A stretch of 64,000 nucleotides of DNA from Pythium myriotylum (Eukaryota > Oomycota > Peronosporomycetes > Pythiales > Pythiaceae): assembly GCA_023091665.1 (NCBI GenBank), contig JALJCQ010000026.1:868001-932000 (forward strand), written 5' to 3'. Below, piece after piece: positions 33,636 to 43,887 of the stretch. Every line of letters starts with the position of its first letter. The stretch's first letter is position 1. The translations under genes were made by a program, and so were the position numbers. Under the pieces are notes generated by a model that saw only the letters and a program-made list of their open reading frames with translations, searched no databases and was not told the origin of the DNA.

Positions 33636-34192
33636 TTAAGCAGATTTCTCGATGAACGCTTTGATCTTGTCGAGCATGTCGCCCTTGATGGATTCTGGCA
33701 CGGCCGCTTGAGATCCAGAAGGCAGGAATACGCGTGAGTCATCCATCCGACAGATTACAATCGCACGCTGAACCGCCTACCACGCGCCTTGGGTGTGATC
33801 TCCTCGATCAGGTCGTCCACGGTGACCTGATCGATTCCTTTGGTCCGGATCACCTCTGCCACAAACGCGCCGACCAGACGGCCGTTGGGAACATGGGCGC
33901 TTTCGTCAGGATGAGTCGGCGTGCAACCCCGCACACAAGCTCGTACCTTTGCAGTGGGCCTTCATCTCGTCTCGCCAGCCGCACTCGATGAGCTTGTGGC
34001 GCAGGAGCTCCTTGAGCTTCTCGCGCTCGCCCGACTGCGCGAGCTTGTCGCTGATGCGCTGCTTGGCCTCTTCGTCGCGGCGGCGGCGGTCGCTGAAGCT
34101 CCTACAGCGCAGCACGAGAGAGCCCGCGGGCGTCGGCGTCAGCGTCAGCGCTCGAGCGCGCGCGCAGGCGCCGCGGCCACGCACTCGTCCAT
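33636..34192 (-). CDS. ENY2: ENY2/Sus1, SAGA and TREX-2 subunit
   Basis: ENY2 (yeast Sus1) is a small helical protein of the SAGA deubiquitinase module and the TREX-2 mRNA-export complex. Four exons are inferred: 34192-34185 (only 8 nt), 34101-33947, 33855-33781 and 33706-33636. The introns are 83, 91 and 74 nt, and the product is 102 residues, the family's usual size. The assembled protein carries REKLKELLRHKLIECGWRDE, then HCKEVIRTKGIDQVTVDDL, then EEITPKARAAVPESIK, all conserved in ENY2. The 8-nt first exon gives MDES and uses a GTGCGT donor; this start is the least certain part. The downstream exons are secure because each junction restores the family sequence. Confidence 0.9.
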
Positions 34193-34593
34193 TCTCAGCG
34201 GCGTCGCTTCCCCGTCGAGGACCTCTTGGTCATATTCCGACGCCACGACGACAATGTGGCGACGGGTGCGGATTTAGTGTGGTCCACGCGCCGCGACAGC
34301 CCAAAGAGACGGCTATTTTCGGCCGGATTACTTACACTGGCTCGCCAACGCGACAACAGCGGAAACCTTTGTCAATCCATGAACCTTTCTAAACCGATTC
34401 CAACGATCGACGATCCCGCCGTGGCCGCCCCTGCCATCGCCGATCCGTTGGCGTGTCTGTCTCTTCTCGCGTCGTCCGCGTCGCAGTCACCCTTCCCCTA
34501 GCCGCACGGCCATTGGCCAAAAAGCGAGAGTTCAGAAAACGGCTTTTTGAGCAGCTCCGTTCCCACGGAGTCAGCGCCACTCCCGACCTCGCG
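34193..34593. promoter_or_regulatory. Divergent upstream region of ENY2 and NIPP1
   Basis: 401 bp between divergent genes. A frame upstream of the NIPP1 ATG is open from a GTG at 34453 but resembles no family. Confidence 0.4.
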
Positions 34594-35913
34594 ATGGAGC
34601 ACGCGCTGCGGCTCAACCTCAGCGGCGGCGCGCTCTCGGCCGCGCCCAAGTTCCTCGAGCCGCTCGCGCCGCCCACGTATCCCTTCACGTCGCCCGCCTG
34701 GAGCCTGCCGCTCAAGCCCCGCGCCATCGCGCTGCTCGACGTCTTCAAGAACCACGAGCTGCTCACGACGGTAAGCCTTGGATCTCGCTTCCTCCCCCCC
34801 CCTTCCCCCTTCCCCCCTCTCGGTTCTTGGCGCTCACGCGGATCTCGTCTCGCAGTACACCGTGGACCAGAAACCCATCTACTTAATAGGCCGAAACGCC
34901 GTCGTCTGCGACATCGTGCTCAACCACTGCTCCATCTCCCGCCTCCACGCCACCATCATCCACCACAAGGACGGCGCCGCCTACCTCGTGGATCTTGGCT
35001 CGTGCCACGGCACGTTCGTCGACGACATCCGCCTCAAGCCGCTCCAGCCGACGCTCATCGTCAATGGCGCGACGCTCCGATTCGGTGCGTCCTCGCGATC
35101 CTACTCGTTCAAGGTGCGTCGCGTGCTTCTTCGGGCAGTCGGTGCAGTCGTATCTCACATTCTTCTCTGTTTCGAACCGTACAGTCGTTCGAGTCGCGCG
35201 AGCAGATCCTTGAACGGGTCCAGGCACGAATAGAGCTCGAGCCGGAGGAGATGGAGGTCGAGCAGAACACGTTGCTCAACCGCGCGCTTTCCTACCGTCT
35301 CGGCTTCTCGATCCCCCTGACCCACAAGGCGACCGACGCGGAAGGGGACGACCCCATGGCGTCTCTCCCGCCGGCACGGCAAATGGAGATCTCCTCGTCT
35401 GCGGACACGCTGATACGCCGCACGCAGTCCGAAGACAGCACCAACACAGGCGTGTTTTCGCTCGGCCCGATCGGCCCTGGGTTGGTTGGCCCCGGTGGTG
35501 TCAACGAGCCCGGCCGAAAGCGATCTCGAGCGCAGTCTGCCGGTCTCCCCGCCAACTCGGGCGCGCTCGTGGTTGGTCAGCAGGGTCCCCACGCCGGCTC
35601 CGAAGCTGGCGGCGACGACGACGGCATCTCCAAGCGCGTCCATTTCTCCGAGCGACTCGTCGAGACGATCCCCGTGCGCCCCGTCTACTTCAGTCCGGAG
35701 CTTACGCCATCGAACCCGTCGTCCGCGTCGTCATCTCCGCAGATCGTTCCCGAGAGCGAACTGCCGCCGCGTCGCCCCACGAAAGCCAGTGAGGCAAGCG
35801 AGCCGCGGCGGTCGCTGTCGCCGCCGCCGCAGCTGCGGCTGGAAGACCACTGTAGTAGTAGCACTAGTCATGGCACGGAGCCCAAGCCAGCGAGCCACGA
35901 GGTAGCGAGCTAG
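34594..35913 (+). CDS. PPP1R8: FHA-domain PP1 regulator, NIPP1-like
   Basis: NIPP1 is a nuclear scaffold that binds and inhibits protein phosphatase 1 and links it to splicing and chromatin proteins. Three exons, 34594-34770, 34856-35113 and 35185-35913, give 387 residues with introns of 85 and 71 nt. PAWSLPLKP is followed by an FHA domain (about 60-145) with IGRN, SRLHA, HGTF and the NIPP1-like end LRFGASSRSYSFK. A PP1-docking RVxF-type motif, KRVHFSE, lies at about residues 295-301, further from the FHA domain than in animal NIPP1. The tail is Ser/Pro-rich. The FHA domain, its position near the N-terminus and the docking motif together support NIPP1 over other FHA proteins. Confidence 0.85.
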   Translation: MEHALRLNLSGGALSAAPKFLEPLAPPTYPFTSPAWSLPLKPRAIALLDVFKNHELLTTVSLGSRFLPPPSPFPPLGSWRSRGSRLAVHRGPETHLLNRPKRRRLRHRAQPLLHLPPPRHHHPPQGRRRLPRGSWLVPRHVRRRHPPQAAPADAHRQWRDAPIRCVLAILLVQGASRASSGSRCSRISHSSLFRTVQSFESREQILERVQARIELEPEEMEVEQNTLLNRALSYRLGFSIPLTHKATDAEGDDPMASLPPARQMEISSSADTLIRRTQSEDSTNTGVFSLGPIGPGLVGPGGVNEPGRKRSRAQSAGLPANSGALVVGQQGPHAGSEAGGDDDGISKRVHFSERLVETIPVRPVYFSPELTPSNPSSASSSPQIVPESELPPRRPTKASEASEPRRSLSPPPQLRLEDHCSSSTSHGTEPKPASHEVAS

Positions 35914-36122
35914 AGCCGACAGGAGCCGTGCTGCTATATGGATTCTCAACTGTGCGTGCTGCCAAATAATTTAATAACCGAATGGAGATGACGGACGAAT
36001 GCTGCGGTGTCAATGACCAACTTTAAATTGAGGTGATGGATATAACTGATGATGTGGAGGATGAGGATGCACATGGGGACTAGGGTGGAAGGCAAGAAAG
36101 AATGGATATGCAATTAGGGAGT

Positions 36123-39100
36123 CTACGGCGCGCCGCCCGCGGGCGACTCGAAGATCTGGTAGTGGGACTGCGAACGGCCCCGCGTACGACTGAGGTTGCG
36201 GCTGCGACCAGGAGTGCGGGCACTGCGCCTCGACTGGCGGTCGCGACGCAACCGGGCACGCTCCTCCTCGGCCTCCTTCTTGGTGCAGACCATGCCGTTC
36301 TTCCGCGAGCCGGCGCCAAGCAGAAGTGCCGCTAGCACGACAGCGCAGCCCACGAGCGCGTAGAGGTAGATGTACTCGCGGTTCTTGTCCGAGTCAGAGT
36401 GGACGCGAATGTAGAGCGGCAGCATCGGCACGAGGAAGAAGAGCGTGAAGTAAAACGTCGAGTAGACTACTCGTTTCTGGGTCGTGAAGAGACCGACGCA
36501 TGTGAGCCAGAGCACGGACGAGAGTCCAAGCCCGGCGAAGAAGTAGCAGAGCAGTCCAAGGATCTGGAGCACAAGGAATTCCGTGTCGTCCGTCCAAGAG
36601 CGCGACTGCGCGTTGAAGCCCATGACCGCGACAAGTCCGATGACAGGCACGAGTGTGACCATCATGATCTTCTTGTGGTCCACCTTGTCGATAAAGAAGA
36701 ACGAAAACACGGCACCGAGCAGCTGCAGCGCTGCGCAGTTGATGAACATGTACTGTCCGTCAGCGAAGCTGCTGTACGTTTGCGAGAGGTACATGTCGAG
36801 CGCGCCGAAGAGCAGAGACGAGAGCAGGATGCTGAAGAGCCCAAGTGAGAACTTGTAGAGAGTCGCGGCACTGTCGTCCTCGACTGCCTCCTCAGCACGA
36901 ATCGAATCCACCTCGCCCTTGACACCTTCCTTGCGGCGAAGCACGGCCAGGCAGCGCTCGAGCGCCTCAAGGCCCTCGCGGCTGTAGACCCAGTACGGAC
37001 TTTCCGGGAAGATGTACACGGCCGGTGTGACGATCGAAAGAATGATCGTCGCCACGAAGACTTGCCAAATCCAACCGATGGAGCTGTTCGACTGTGTGAA
37101 CCACGCTCCCGAGAGTGTGCCGATAATGAAGCCGAGGCCAAGCAGCAGCAGCGCCTTACCGCGCATCTCGCGCGTCGACACTTCGTAGATGTACATCGCG
37201 ATGGTCGGGAGCATGATGCCGACTGAGGCGCCAAGAAGCGCAATGCCCGGCAGCAAAAAGCCCTCACCCGAGTCCTGCACGGCGCTGAGTGAGATCATGC
37301 CCAAGATCGTCAGCAGACCGCCACCAACGATGGACAGTCGGCGGCCGATGAAGTAGTTAAACACTCCAGCGATGAGCGTGCCTCCAGCAGCAGCGCCGTA
37401 GAAAAGATACGTGACTGTGCCGTTGCCCGCCTTGCCGTCGAGGAGGTTGTACGTGGTCACGAAGCCAACAAAGTCAGGCGACGTTTCGAGCGTGGTGAAT
37501 AGGTAGAACAGCCAGCCGCAACCAACACCACCAAGCACACCCATGAAGGCGGCGAGCGAGAACGCGTACTGGGACGAGGCCGAGACGACCTCCGAGAAAC
37601 CCTTGTTGTACATCATACGAGTCTGAATCACGTTGAGGAACGGAATGCCCGACATGATGAAGAGAGGGATGATCATGGCAACAGAGAAGATGAAGTCGAA
37701 GAAGAAGGCGAGCTGTTGGAAAATACCCACTGAACCAATTGAAGAGTCATGGAAGCTCCACATGCGCGCCATCTCGTTAATGCCGTACAGCGAGGCCATG
37801 TAACCGAAGAAAATTGACATGGCCGAGCGTGTATCGGCATCCAGAACATAGCGGGCGACAAGGAAGTAGGCAGTGACCGCTATAGCCAGCATCGCCAAGT
37901 AGAGAATGGCGCGCGTTACAGGTCGGAAGCTGCTTGTCAAGTTCAGTGCGCCGAGCATACCGAAGAGGAAGACCGAGGCGACGCTCGCACCGAAAACATA
38001 GGCCACGCAGGTCATGTTCCAGCGCAACGTGATCACATACCAGAGCAAGATAAAGTGACGACTCTCACGCAACAGCACAGTCACACGCGCAATCGGCTTG
38101 GAGTTGTGGAAGACCTCAAGCTCGCCCTTCCACCAACCGATCCAGCCGTTGCACATGGTCGCATCAGCGTCTTTGTAATTCTCAGGAGCGTACATCCACT
38201 TCGCCCAGGCACCGATGTCTACCTTGGTTTTCTCCCAATCAAGACCGTCCGTGTTGAAAATGAAAGGCGAAAGCAGCCAAAGCACCGAGATGAACCAAAT
38301 CGCGAACGTCTGCACGCCAAAGCCTTGCGACGTCTGGCAGAAGAGGAAGTAAGTCGACTTGTTGTCCGTCGGGTTTTCGTCACAGATGTTGAACGAACCA
38401 AAGGTCAGATACACGAGGCAGAGACCAACAAGTTCAAAGGCTTTCCGGTAGTGGCTGCTTGCGTAGGCCTTGTAGAGTAGCACGAAAGTCTCACGAGTAA
38501 TCTTGAAGCCTCGACCAGTGGCCTTGTACTGGGCCTCACCGTGCAGCAGGTTGTTGTCGAAGTAATGCATGGTCGTGCCGACCTGGAAGATGAAGAAAGC
38601 TGGACCGAGCGTGATGATCATCTCAACGAAGCGCACGAAGCCACGGCGAAGACCCATCTCACCGAAGTAGACAGCAATGAGCGGGAGCGACAAGAAAAGA
38701 CCAGCCTGGATGTAGAACTGAGTATTGACGACCGAGTCTGCATCGTTGAACACGCGCTTGTCGAACTTGAGCAGCGTATTTGCCTTGATAATGTCAACCT
38801 TGTCCATGTTCATGATCATATCAGTTTGCACGCCAGACAGTGCGATGTAAACCTTGCTGTACATGTACACGAATGTTGTGACAATGGTCATCCACGTCGC
38901 GAAGTAGAAGCCGGTGTGGGAGTAATACATCGAGTTGAGACGGAAGAAGTCCAGGAACTGACCCATACGATGAGCCTCACGCGCGAGCGATGTCTCACCG
39001 GCACCGTTCGCGAGCTTGCCCTCGAACATGGAGATTTGCGATAGCGCCACGTCACGACCCTTACCGCACTGCATGAACTCAACGTGAGTCACAACACCAC

Positions 39101-42100
39101 CGCGGAGTGTACAATTGAAGCCTGCGAACACATCCTCTGACAGGTTGATACCCTTACTAGCCTTCGAGAGACCACCGCGCGTAATGGACAGGACCTTGTC
39201 AAACACATCAGGGTGACCGTAGTGCATGCGAACATACAGGGGATTGGCGAGCACTCGCTGCGAGAGCGTGACGAACACAAGCTCCTGCCACGTTTTGAAC
39301 TTGGCAAGGGAAGAAGCGTTACCGGTAAAGATGTGCTCGCGCATACCAATGATCTGCACGGGTTTTCCCGAAGGATGCATGTCAGCTGTGAGAAGCAACT
39401 GGGGCATCTTCAAACATTCCTCGAAGTAGTGTTCCTGGTTCATATCGATAGTTTGCACGAATTCACCACGTGTGAACTGCAGTGCATTGTTCTGATTCTC
39501 TGGCTTGCCTTCACCGATGATCGGATCGCCAGGCAGCTGGTAACGGTAGACCTCCACGATATCACCATTCTCACTCTTGATGAGCACGGTGTCAAAGATC
39601 TTGCTTCCATCTTGCGTCGTGATCGAATCAACGTAGGCGACACGCAAGTTCGGGTATTCGCGCAAAAGGTAGTCAATATCGTCAGCCTGCTGCTTGCCAT
39701 CACGGCGATGCTGGCCATACACCTGACAGGCGCAAATGTACGAGAACTTCAGACGCACCATATCCTGCAACTGGGTCTGCTTCTGCTCCGCTGACTTCCC
39801 AGGGTTGGACCCAATTTCAAGCCAGTGCAAAATCTTGATCGCGTCCTCGTACATCATCATACCCTGCACCGTGCGCGCAAGCGTCTGACCACGGTACGAG
39901 GCCCACAAACGGATCTCCTGTGGGTGCTTCGCCTGTGCTTCATCGGCGCTGCTCACATCAATACGTTCCAAGAAGTTCTCCCATTCCTCTGGGTGGATTT
40001 TGCTCAAGTACTTGAGAATAGTAAGGTTCTTGCCATCCTCCTCGACTTTCTGGAAAATTGGGTGGTTAACCAACGGGTTGTTCAGTTCCTCCAGCGAGAA
40101 AAGCACAGTCTCCGCATAGAAAGGTGTCACAACCGAGAATGAACGCATTTCCTTAATCGCACGAAGCTGAGGGATGTCCATCACCAGCGATTTCATGAAG
40201 AAACCCAAGCGGCGCTCGGCTTCACCGCATCGTGGCATAGCTTCTGACCGCTCAAGTGACAGCAACAAACAGGCACGAGTTGCAGCGCCCATGGCCGTAT
40301 CGCTAAAGAACAAGTTCACGAGACCACGTGCCGCATACAGGTATCCGTTAGCGCTGGAGCAGAACTTCGAGTTAGCAAACTTGCGCTGCAAGGCTGGATC
40401 CGAGCAGAACACCTGGAGAGTGTTCAAGAATGACTCCATCTTGGTCACAAAGTTGCGGATTACACCCAAGTTGTGAATCTTGACCGACTGCAAGTGGTTC
40501 GAGGGAACATCAGGATCCTCCAGGTCCAATACCGCCTCAAGCAACTCCAGTGCTGCAAGGCGAAGTCGAGGAAGCTCGCTCACATTGAAAGACTTCATGA
40601 ACCCGCCCGAGCTCGCAATGTCTTCGATTTGGCGGAAACCGTCGAGGACCTCAGCGTCGTCATTGCCAAACAAAGCGCTCAGAACAAATGAGCCCGCCGT
40701 GAAGAAGCTGCGGATCGCCGAAAGGCAGTCGCTCTCCACCAGACTAACTCGCAATTGTGACTCGCCCTTGCCTTCCTTCGACGTGCGAATGGCCAGCTCC
40801 AACGCCTCACCGAGCTTACCAGCCGACAAGAAAACGGGCTCGAACACCTCGCCATTGCTCCGAATATCATACTGAAGAATTGCCGCCTCCTTGTCGTCGA
40901 GTAGATCCGTCTCGCGAAAAGAGTTCACAATCTCATTCCACACAACGACGAAGCGGAGCATCATCTGCGATTCATAGGCTGCGGCGATCGCGCTCGCACG
41001 AGAGTCGGTGTTGCTAGCTGCCGCATCCGCAGAGCGTGCAAGGCTCGTTACGATCTTCTGATCGAAGAGTTGAGGCGCAACGCGGAAGGCCTTGGTCATT
41101 TCCTTGACACCACGAATCTCGCCCGTCTTCATGAGCATACCCATGAACGCACCTGTCAGCGCCTGCAAGATCGTGAAGTAGATCTGGGTGTCGTAGTTGA
41201 AAATGAACACCACGGGGGCCCAGAGCGCAAGGATAATACCGATGTTGTGGAACGAGATAACGGCGCCACCCTGGTAGCTGTCGCTCAGGTCCATCGAGTA
41301 GATAGCGATTGAAGGGAGCATAAGTGGACGCACAAGAATGAAGTACGACACAATGGCCTTCACGATCCACAAGAAGATCCAGAACGAGATGTAGCGGATC
41401 TGGTACGAGAATGGCGGCGAAATATTGCGACCGACGTACGAGCTCGCGCCCTCGCGCACAAACTTCGCGGCAAACGTCCCCGAGATCAATTGTGGCGAGA
41501 AGGCCTGGACAAGGAGGACAAGGAGGCCCGGTAACACGAATGCCCCCGCAAGAAGGGCAAACTTGTCCAGCAGCTCGGTGTCACGCTTCTCGTTGTACGG
41601 CACATAGATCATGACTGCGAAGATCGCCGCAAAACCTCCGTGCCAGAGCATACGCACGACGAGTGCCGTACCATAGGTGAACGAACGGGAGGATGAGGCC
41701 TTGGCTTCTTTGGAGATAAGAAGGTGCCATCCGTGGGCGGCCTCCAAGACACACTTGCAGAAACCGAGCGCGGCAAGCGAAAACACGATGGAGACGAGCG
41801 AGAGCTTGAGGTCTCGGCTGACAAACGGGAAGACCGTGTCGCCGAGCCGTCCAAACTGGCTGAAGCCCGTCTTACCACCGTCGGGCGACACGGTGACGCA
41901 GAACGCGAGCACCGTGAGCGAGACGAGGAACATGAGGTTGAACTGGAAGATGCGGTAGTAGTTGAGCACGAGCGTGAAGATGCTGCGGTGTTCGTAGAAG
42001 GTCTTGCCGTGGGTGTTGGTGAGCACCGAGCCGACGGCGTCGACGTCGATGGTGAGACAGTGGGGCTTCCAGAAGTACTCGTTGATGTCGTCGTAGTTCC

Positions 42101-42848
42101 GGATCTTGACGTGCTCGAGCGGCTTGTTGATCTTGTTACGGCGTTTCATGTTGGCGGCCTCGGCCCAGATGGGTCGCACGACGCTCGTGAGGAACCATCC
42201 TTCGGGGCGTCCGTCGTGGGCGAGCGGGTCCTTGTTGACCAAGGTCATCATCTGGTGGAAGAGGTAGCAAATGCACTCGGGCATGTGGCGCACGTTTCCG
42301 CTCTCTCCCCAGATGAGAAAGTAGAGCATGATGTCCATGTGGAGCTGGTGCTTGAGGTCGCCGGCGGGCGGCGCGTTGAAGAACATGGGCGCGGTGCCGA
42401 GGAACTTGGCCCATTCGCGGTAGTTGGACGTGAGTTTCTTGTGGAGCTCGACGATGTGGTGGTCGGGCGCGTCCGTGGGCTTGCATCGGGCCTTCCCGTT
42501 GGCGAGCAGGAGCAGCACGTGCTCTCGCTGGTTGGCGACCGAGCCTTCCTGGAAGCCGAACTTGGCGCGCAGTCGCTCGCAGCAGTAGTCGATCGAGATC
42601 TCGTCGTCGTCGAGGTCGTATCCGCTGTGCGTGGTGGCGGATCCGGCGCTGAGGATGGCGACGCCGCCGCTCTTGACGCTGAACTTGCCGCCCGAGAGGA
42701 TCGTCGGGTTGCTGCCGACGTCGAGCCCCGTGAGGCGCGCCGAGAAGCGCTCGCTGCGCTCCGACTTGTTGCGCCGGCGGTCGGCCTCGAGCTCGAAGTA
42801 GTTGGAGCTCGCGCGCCGGCGGCCAGGCTCGCGCGGCGTCGGGTCCAT
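36123..42848 (-). CDS. 1,3-beta-glucan (callose) synthase fused to an MFS sugar-transporter domain
   Basis: GT48 synthases polymerise UDP-glucose into 1,3-beta-glucan, a main oomycete wall polymer, at the plasma membrane. The 2241-residue single exon begins with a basic cytosolic tail and an FKS1-type first domain (about 90-240: DYCCERLRAKFGF, MDIMLYFLIWGESGN). A membrane block starts near 295. The large cytosolic GT48 domain (roughly 900-1330) includes RPHIFTG-like REHIFTG, RMHYGHPDVFDK near 1208, and SEDVFAGFN. A second membrane block follows. From about 1700 to 2200 the chain is a major-facilitator sugar-transporter domain, with MRGKALLL near 1896 and PESPYWVYSREG near 1948, the hexose-transporter signature. 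The basic C-terminal tail is Arg/Ser-rich. The single frame excludes an assembly join between two neighbouring genes unless a base error removed a stop. Confidence 0.92.
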   Translation of the reverse strand: MDPTPREPGRRRASSNYFELEADRRRNKSERSERFSARLTGLDVGSNPTILSGGKFSVKSGGVAILSAGSATTHSGYDLDDDEISIDYCCERLRAKFGFQEGSVANQREHVLLLLANGKARCKPTDAPDHHIVELHKKLTSNYREWAKFLGTAPMFFNAPPAGDLKHQLHMDIMLYFLIWGESGNVRHMPECICYLFHQMMTLVNKDPLAHDGRPEGWFLTSVVRPIWAEAANMKRRNKINKPLEHVKIRNYDDINEYFWKPHCLTIDVDAVGSVLTNTHGKTFYEHRSIFTLVLNYYRIFQFNLMFLVSLTVLAFCVTVSPDGGKTGFSQFGRLGDTVFPFVSRDLKLSLVSIVFSLAALGFCKCVLEAAHGWHLLISKEAKASSSRSFTYGTALVVRMLWHGGFAAIFAVMIYVPYNEKRDTELLDKFALLAGAFVLPGLLVLLVQAFSPQLISGTFAAKFVREGASSYVGRNISPPFSYQIRYISFWIFLWIVKAIVSYFILVRPLMLPSIAIYSMDLSDSYQGGAVISFHNIGIILALWAPVVFIFNYDTQIYFTILQALTGAFMGMLMKTGEIRGVKEMTKAFRVAPQLFDQKIVTSLARSADAAASNTDSRASAIAAAYESQMMLRFVVVWNEIVNSFRETDLLDDKEAAILQYDIRSNGEVFEPVFLSAGKLGEALELAIRTSKEGKGESQLRVSLVESDCLSAIRSFFTAGSFVLSALFGNDDAEVLDGFRQIEDIASSGGFMKSFNVSELPRLRLAALELLEAVLDLEDPDVPSNHLQSVKIHNLGVIRNFVTKMESFLNTLQVFCSDPALQRKFANSKFCSSANGYLYAARGLVNLFFSDTAMGAATRACLLLSLERSEAMPRCGEAERRLGFFMKSLVMDIPQLRAIKEMRSFSVVTPFYAETVLFSLEELNNPLVNHPIFQKVEEDGKNLTILKYLSKIHPEEWENFLERIDVSSADEAQAKHPQEIRLWASYRGQTLARTVQGMMMYEDAIKILHWLEIGSNPGKSAEQKQTQLQDMVRLKFSYICACQVYGQHRRDGKQQADDIDYLLREYPNLRVAYVDSITTQDGSKIFDTVLIKSENGDIVEVYRYQLPGDPIIGEGKPENQNNALQFTRGEFVQTIDMNQEHYFEECLKMPQLLLTADMHPSGKPVQIIGMREHIFTGNASSLAKFKTWQELVFVTLSQRVLANPLYVRMHYGHPDVFDKVLSITRGGLSKASKGINLSEDVFAGFNCTLRGGVVTHVEFMQCGKGRDVALSQISMFEGKLANGAGETSLAREAHRMGQFLDFFRLNSMYYSHTGFYFATWMTIVTTFVYMYSKVYIALSGVQTDMIMNMDKVDIIKANTLLKFDKRVFNDADSVVNTQFYIQAGLFLSLPLIAVYFGEMGLRRGFVRFVEMIITLGPAFFIFQVGTTMHYFDNNLLHGEAQYKATGRGFKITRETFVLLYKAYASSHYRKAFELVGLCLVYLTFGSFNICDENPTDNKSTYFLFCQTSQGFGVQTFAIWFISVLWLLSPFIFNTDGLDWEKTKVDIGAWAKWMYAPENYKDADATMCNGWIGWWKGELEVFHNSKPIARVTVLLRESRHFILLWYVITLRWNMTCVAYVFGASVASVFLFGMLGALNLTSSFRPVTRAILYLAMLAIAVTAYFLVARYVLDADTRSAMSIFFGYMASLYGINEMARMWSFHDSSIGSVGIFQQLAFFFDFIFSVAMIIPLFIMSGIPFLNVIQTRMMYNKGFSEVVSASSQYAFSLAAFMGVLGGVGCGWLFYLFTTLETSPDFVGFVTTYNLLDGKAGNGTVTYLFYGAAAGGTLIAGVFNYFIGRRLSIVGGGLLTILGMISLSAVQDSGEGFLLPGIALLGASVGIMLPTIAMYIYEVSTREMRGKALLLLGLGFIIGTLSGAWFTQSNSSIGWIWQVFVATIILSIVTPAVYIFPESPYWVYSREGLEALERCLAVLRRKEGVKGEVDSIRAEEAVEDDSAATLYKFSLGLFSILLSSLLFGALDMYLSQTYSSFADGQYMFINCAALQLLGAVFSFFFIDKVDHKKIMMVTLVPVIGLVAVMGFNAQSRSWTDDTEFLVLQILGLLCYFFAGLGLSSVLWLTCVGLFTTQKRVVYSTFYFTLFFLVPMLPLYIRVHSDSDKNREYIYLYALVGCAVVLAALLLGAGSRKNGMVCTKKEAEEERARLRRDRQSRRSARTPGRSRNLSRTRGRSQSHYQIFESPAGGAP

Positions 42849-43887
42849 CTTGGCGTCTGGTATCCCCTTCCTCCTCCTCTCCGGGATGCGGCCTTTTCGA
42901 CTTTAGCCTCACGACGCCGCGAAAGCGCACGCCAGTGCGACCAACAACCACGGGGGGTTTCTGTGATGGCTGCGGACCGCTCTATTTCGACCAATCGACG
43001 TCGGCTGTCACGGGAGAACTGAACAACCGAACCGCCTCGCCGGAGCGGAACCCGAAGACGCACCCACGAGAAAAACGGCCATTTCCCCCAAAGGCGACGC
43101 GCTTGTCGCAGCCAAAGACACCCGCTTCTCAACACCTGGACGGAAATTTTGGCGGATTTTGCGAAACGCGCAGCTGGCTTCTCCGGACGGAAGCGCGCGA
43201 AGCCATCGCCCGAGCGCGCGGCGATCTTGAGGTCGAGGACCAAGCGACGCGCCGCGGCCGGCAGCGCTGTATAGCAGTAGTCGCCACCCCGACGCGGCGG
43301 CGCCGCATTAGCCAACGGCCGTCGTGCGGCCGAGTGCTGAGTCGAGTTTGGTCTCGTGCGGTAGTCGACGCGGCGACCCCACGACGCCCGCGGGAGGGAG
43401 GCAAAACAGAGAACGAGGAAGCGTCTGAACACCTCTTCGTCTTTGAACAAGTCCAGCTTTTTTCATGACTGCAGTCTGTCTCCACATTCGAAGAGGCGAC
43501 GCAACGGCCAAAAAGGTGCCGAAAGCCGCCAGCTGGTGGCTTTTCTTCCGAGGTTCAGTTTCGTACCTCTCGGAGTTTATTTTCGCATGCTTTCGACCGC
43601 CGACGCGCGCGACCGGCGCGTGTACATGGCGGCCAACGGGCGGCGGCCGGGCGAGTGTCAGGAATGAGATTCGTCGCTGGTGTAGGTCTCCTCGCCGTCG
43701 TCCTGAGCGCGTCGGTTGGCGCGTGATTGCGGGCGCCAACGGCCGCGGCCGCGGGGAGTTTCTCCCCCCACTTCTTTGTTCCTTCTCTTTTCGCGACGGG
43801 CGTTGCTGTTGAAGTCTACGAGGGTGGGACTCCCCGAGAAAAGAAAAGAAAAAGTGGCTCAGCAGCTCACTCCGCCAAACGCTCCTC
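42849..43887. promoter_or_regulatory. Long divergent upstream region of glucan synthase and RING gene
   Basis: 1039 bp with no convincing gene. Several overlapping frames exist because the DNA is GC-rich, but none resembles a family. It should hold both promoters. Confidence 0.45.

Noticed and set aside
36123..42848. Two separate genes (glucan synthase and transporter) rather than a fusion
   Set aside because: One uninterrupted frame, with no stop, splice site or start-like context needed between the domains.
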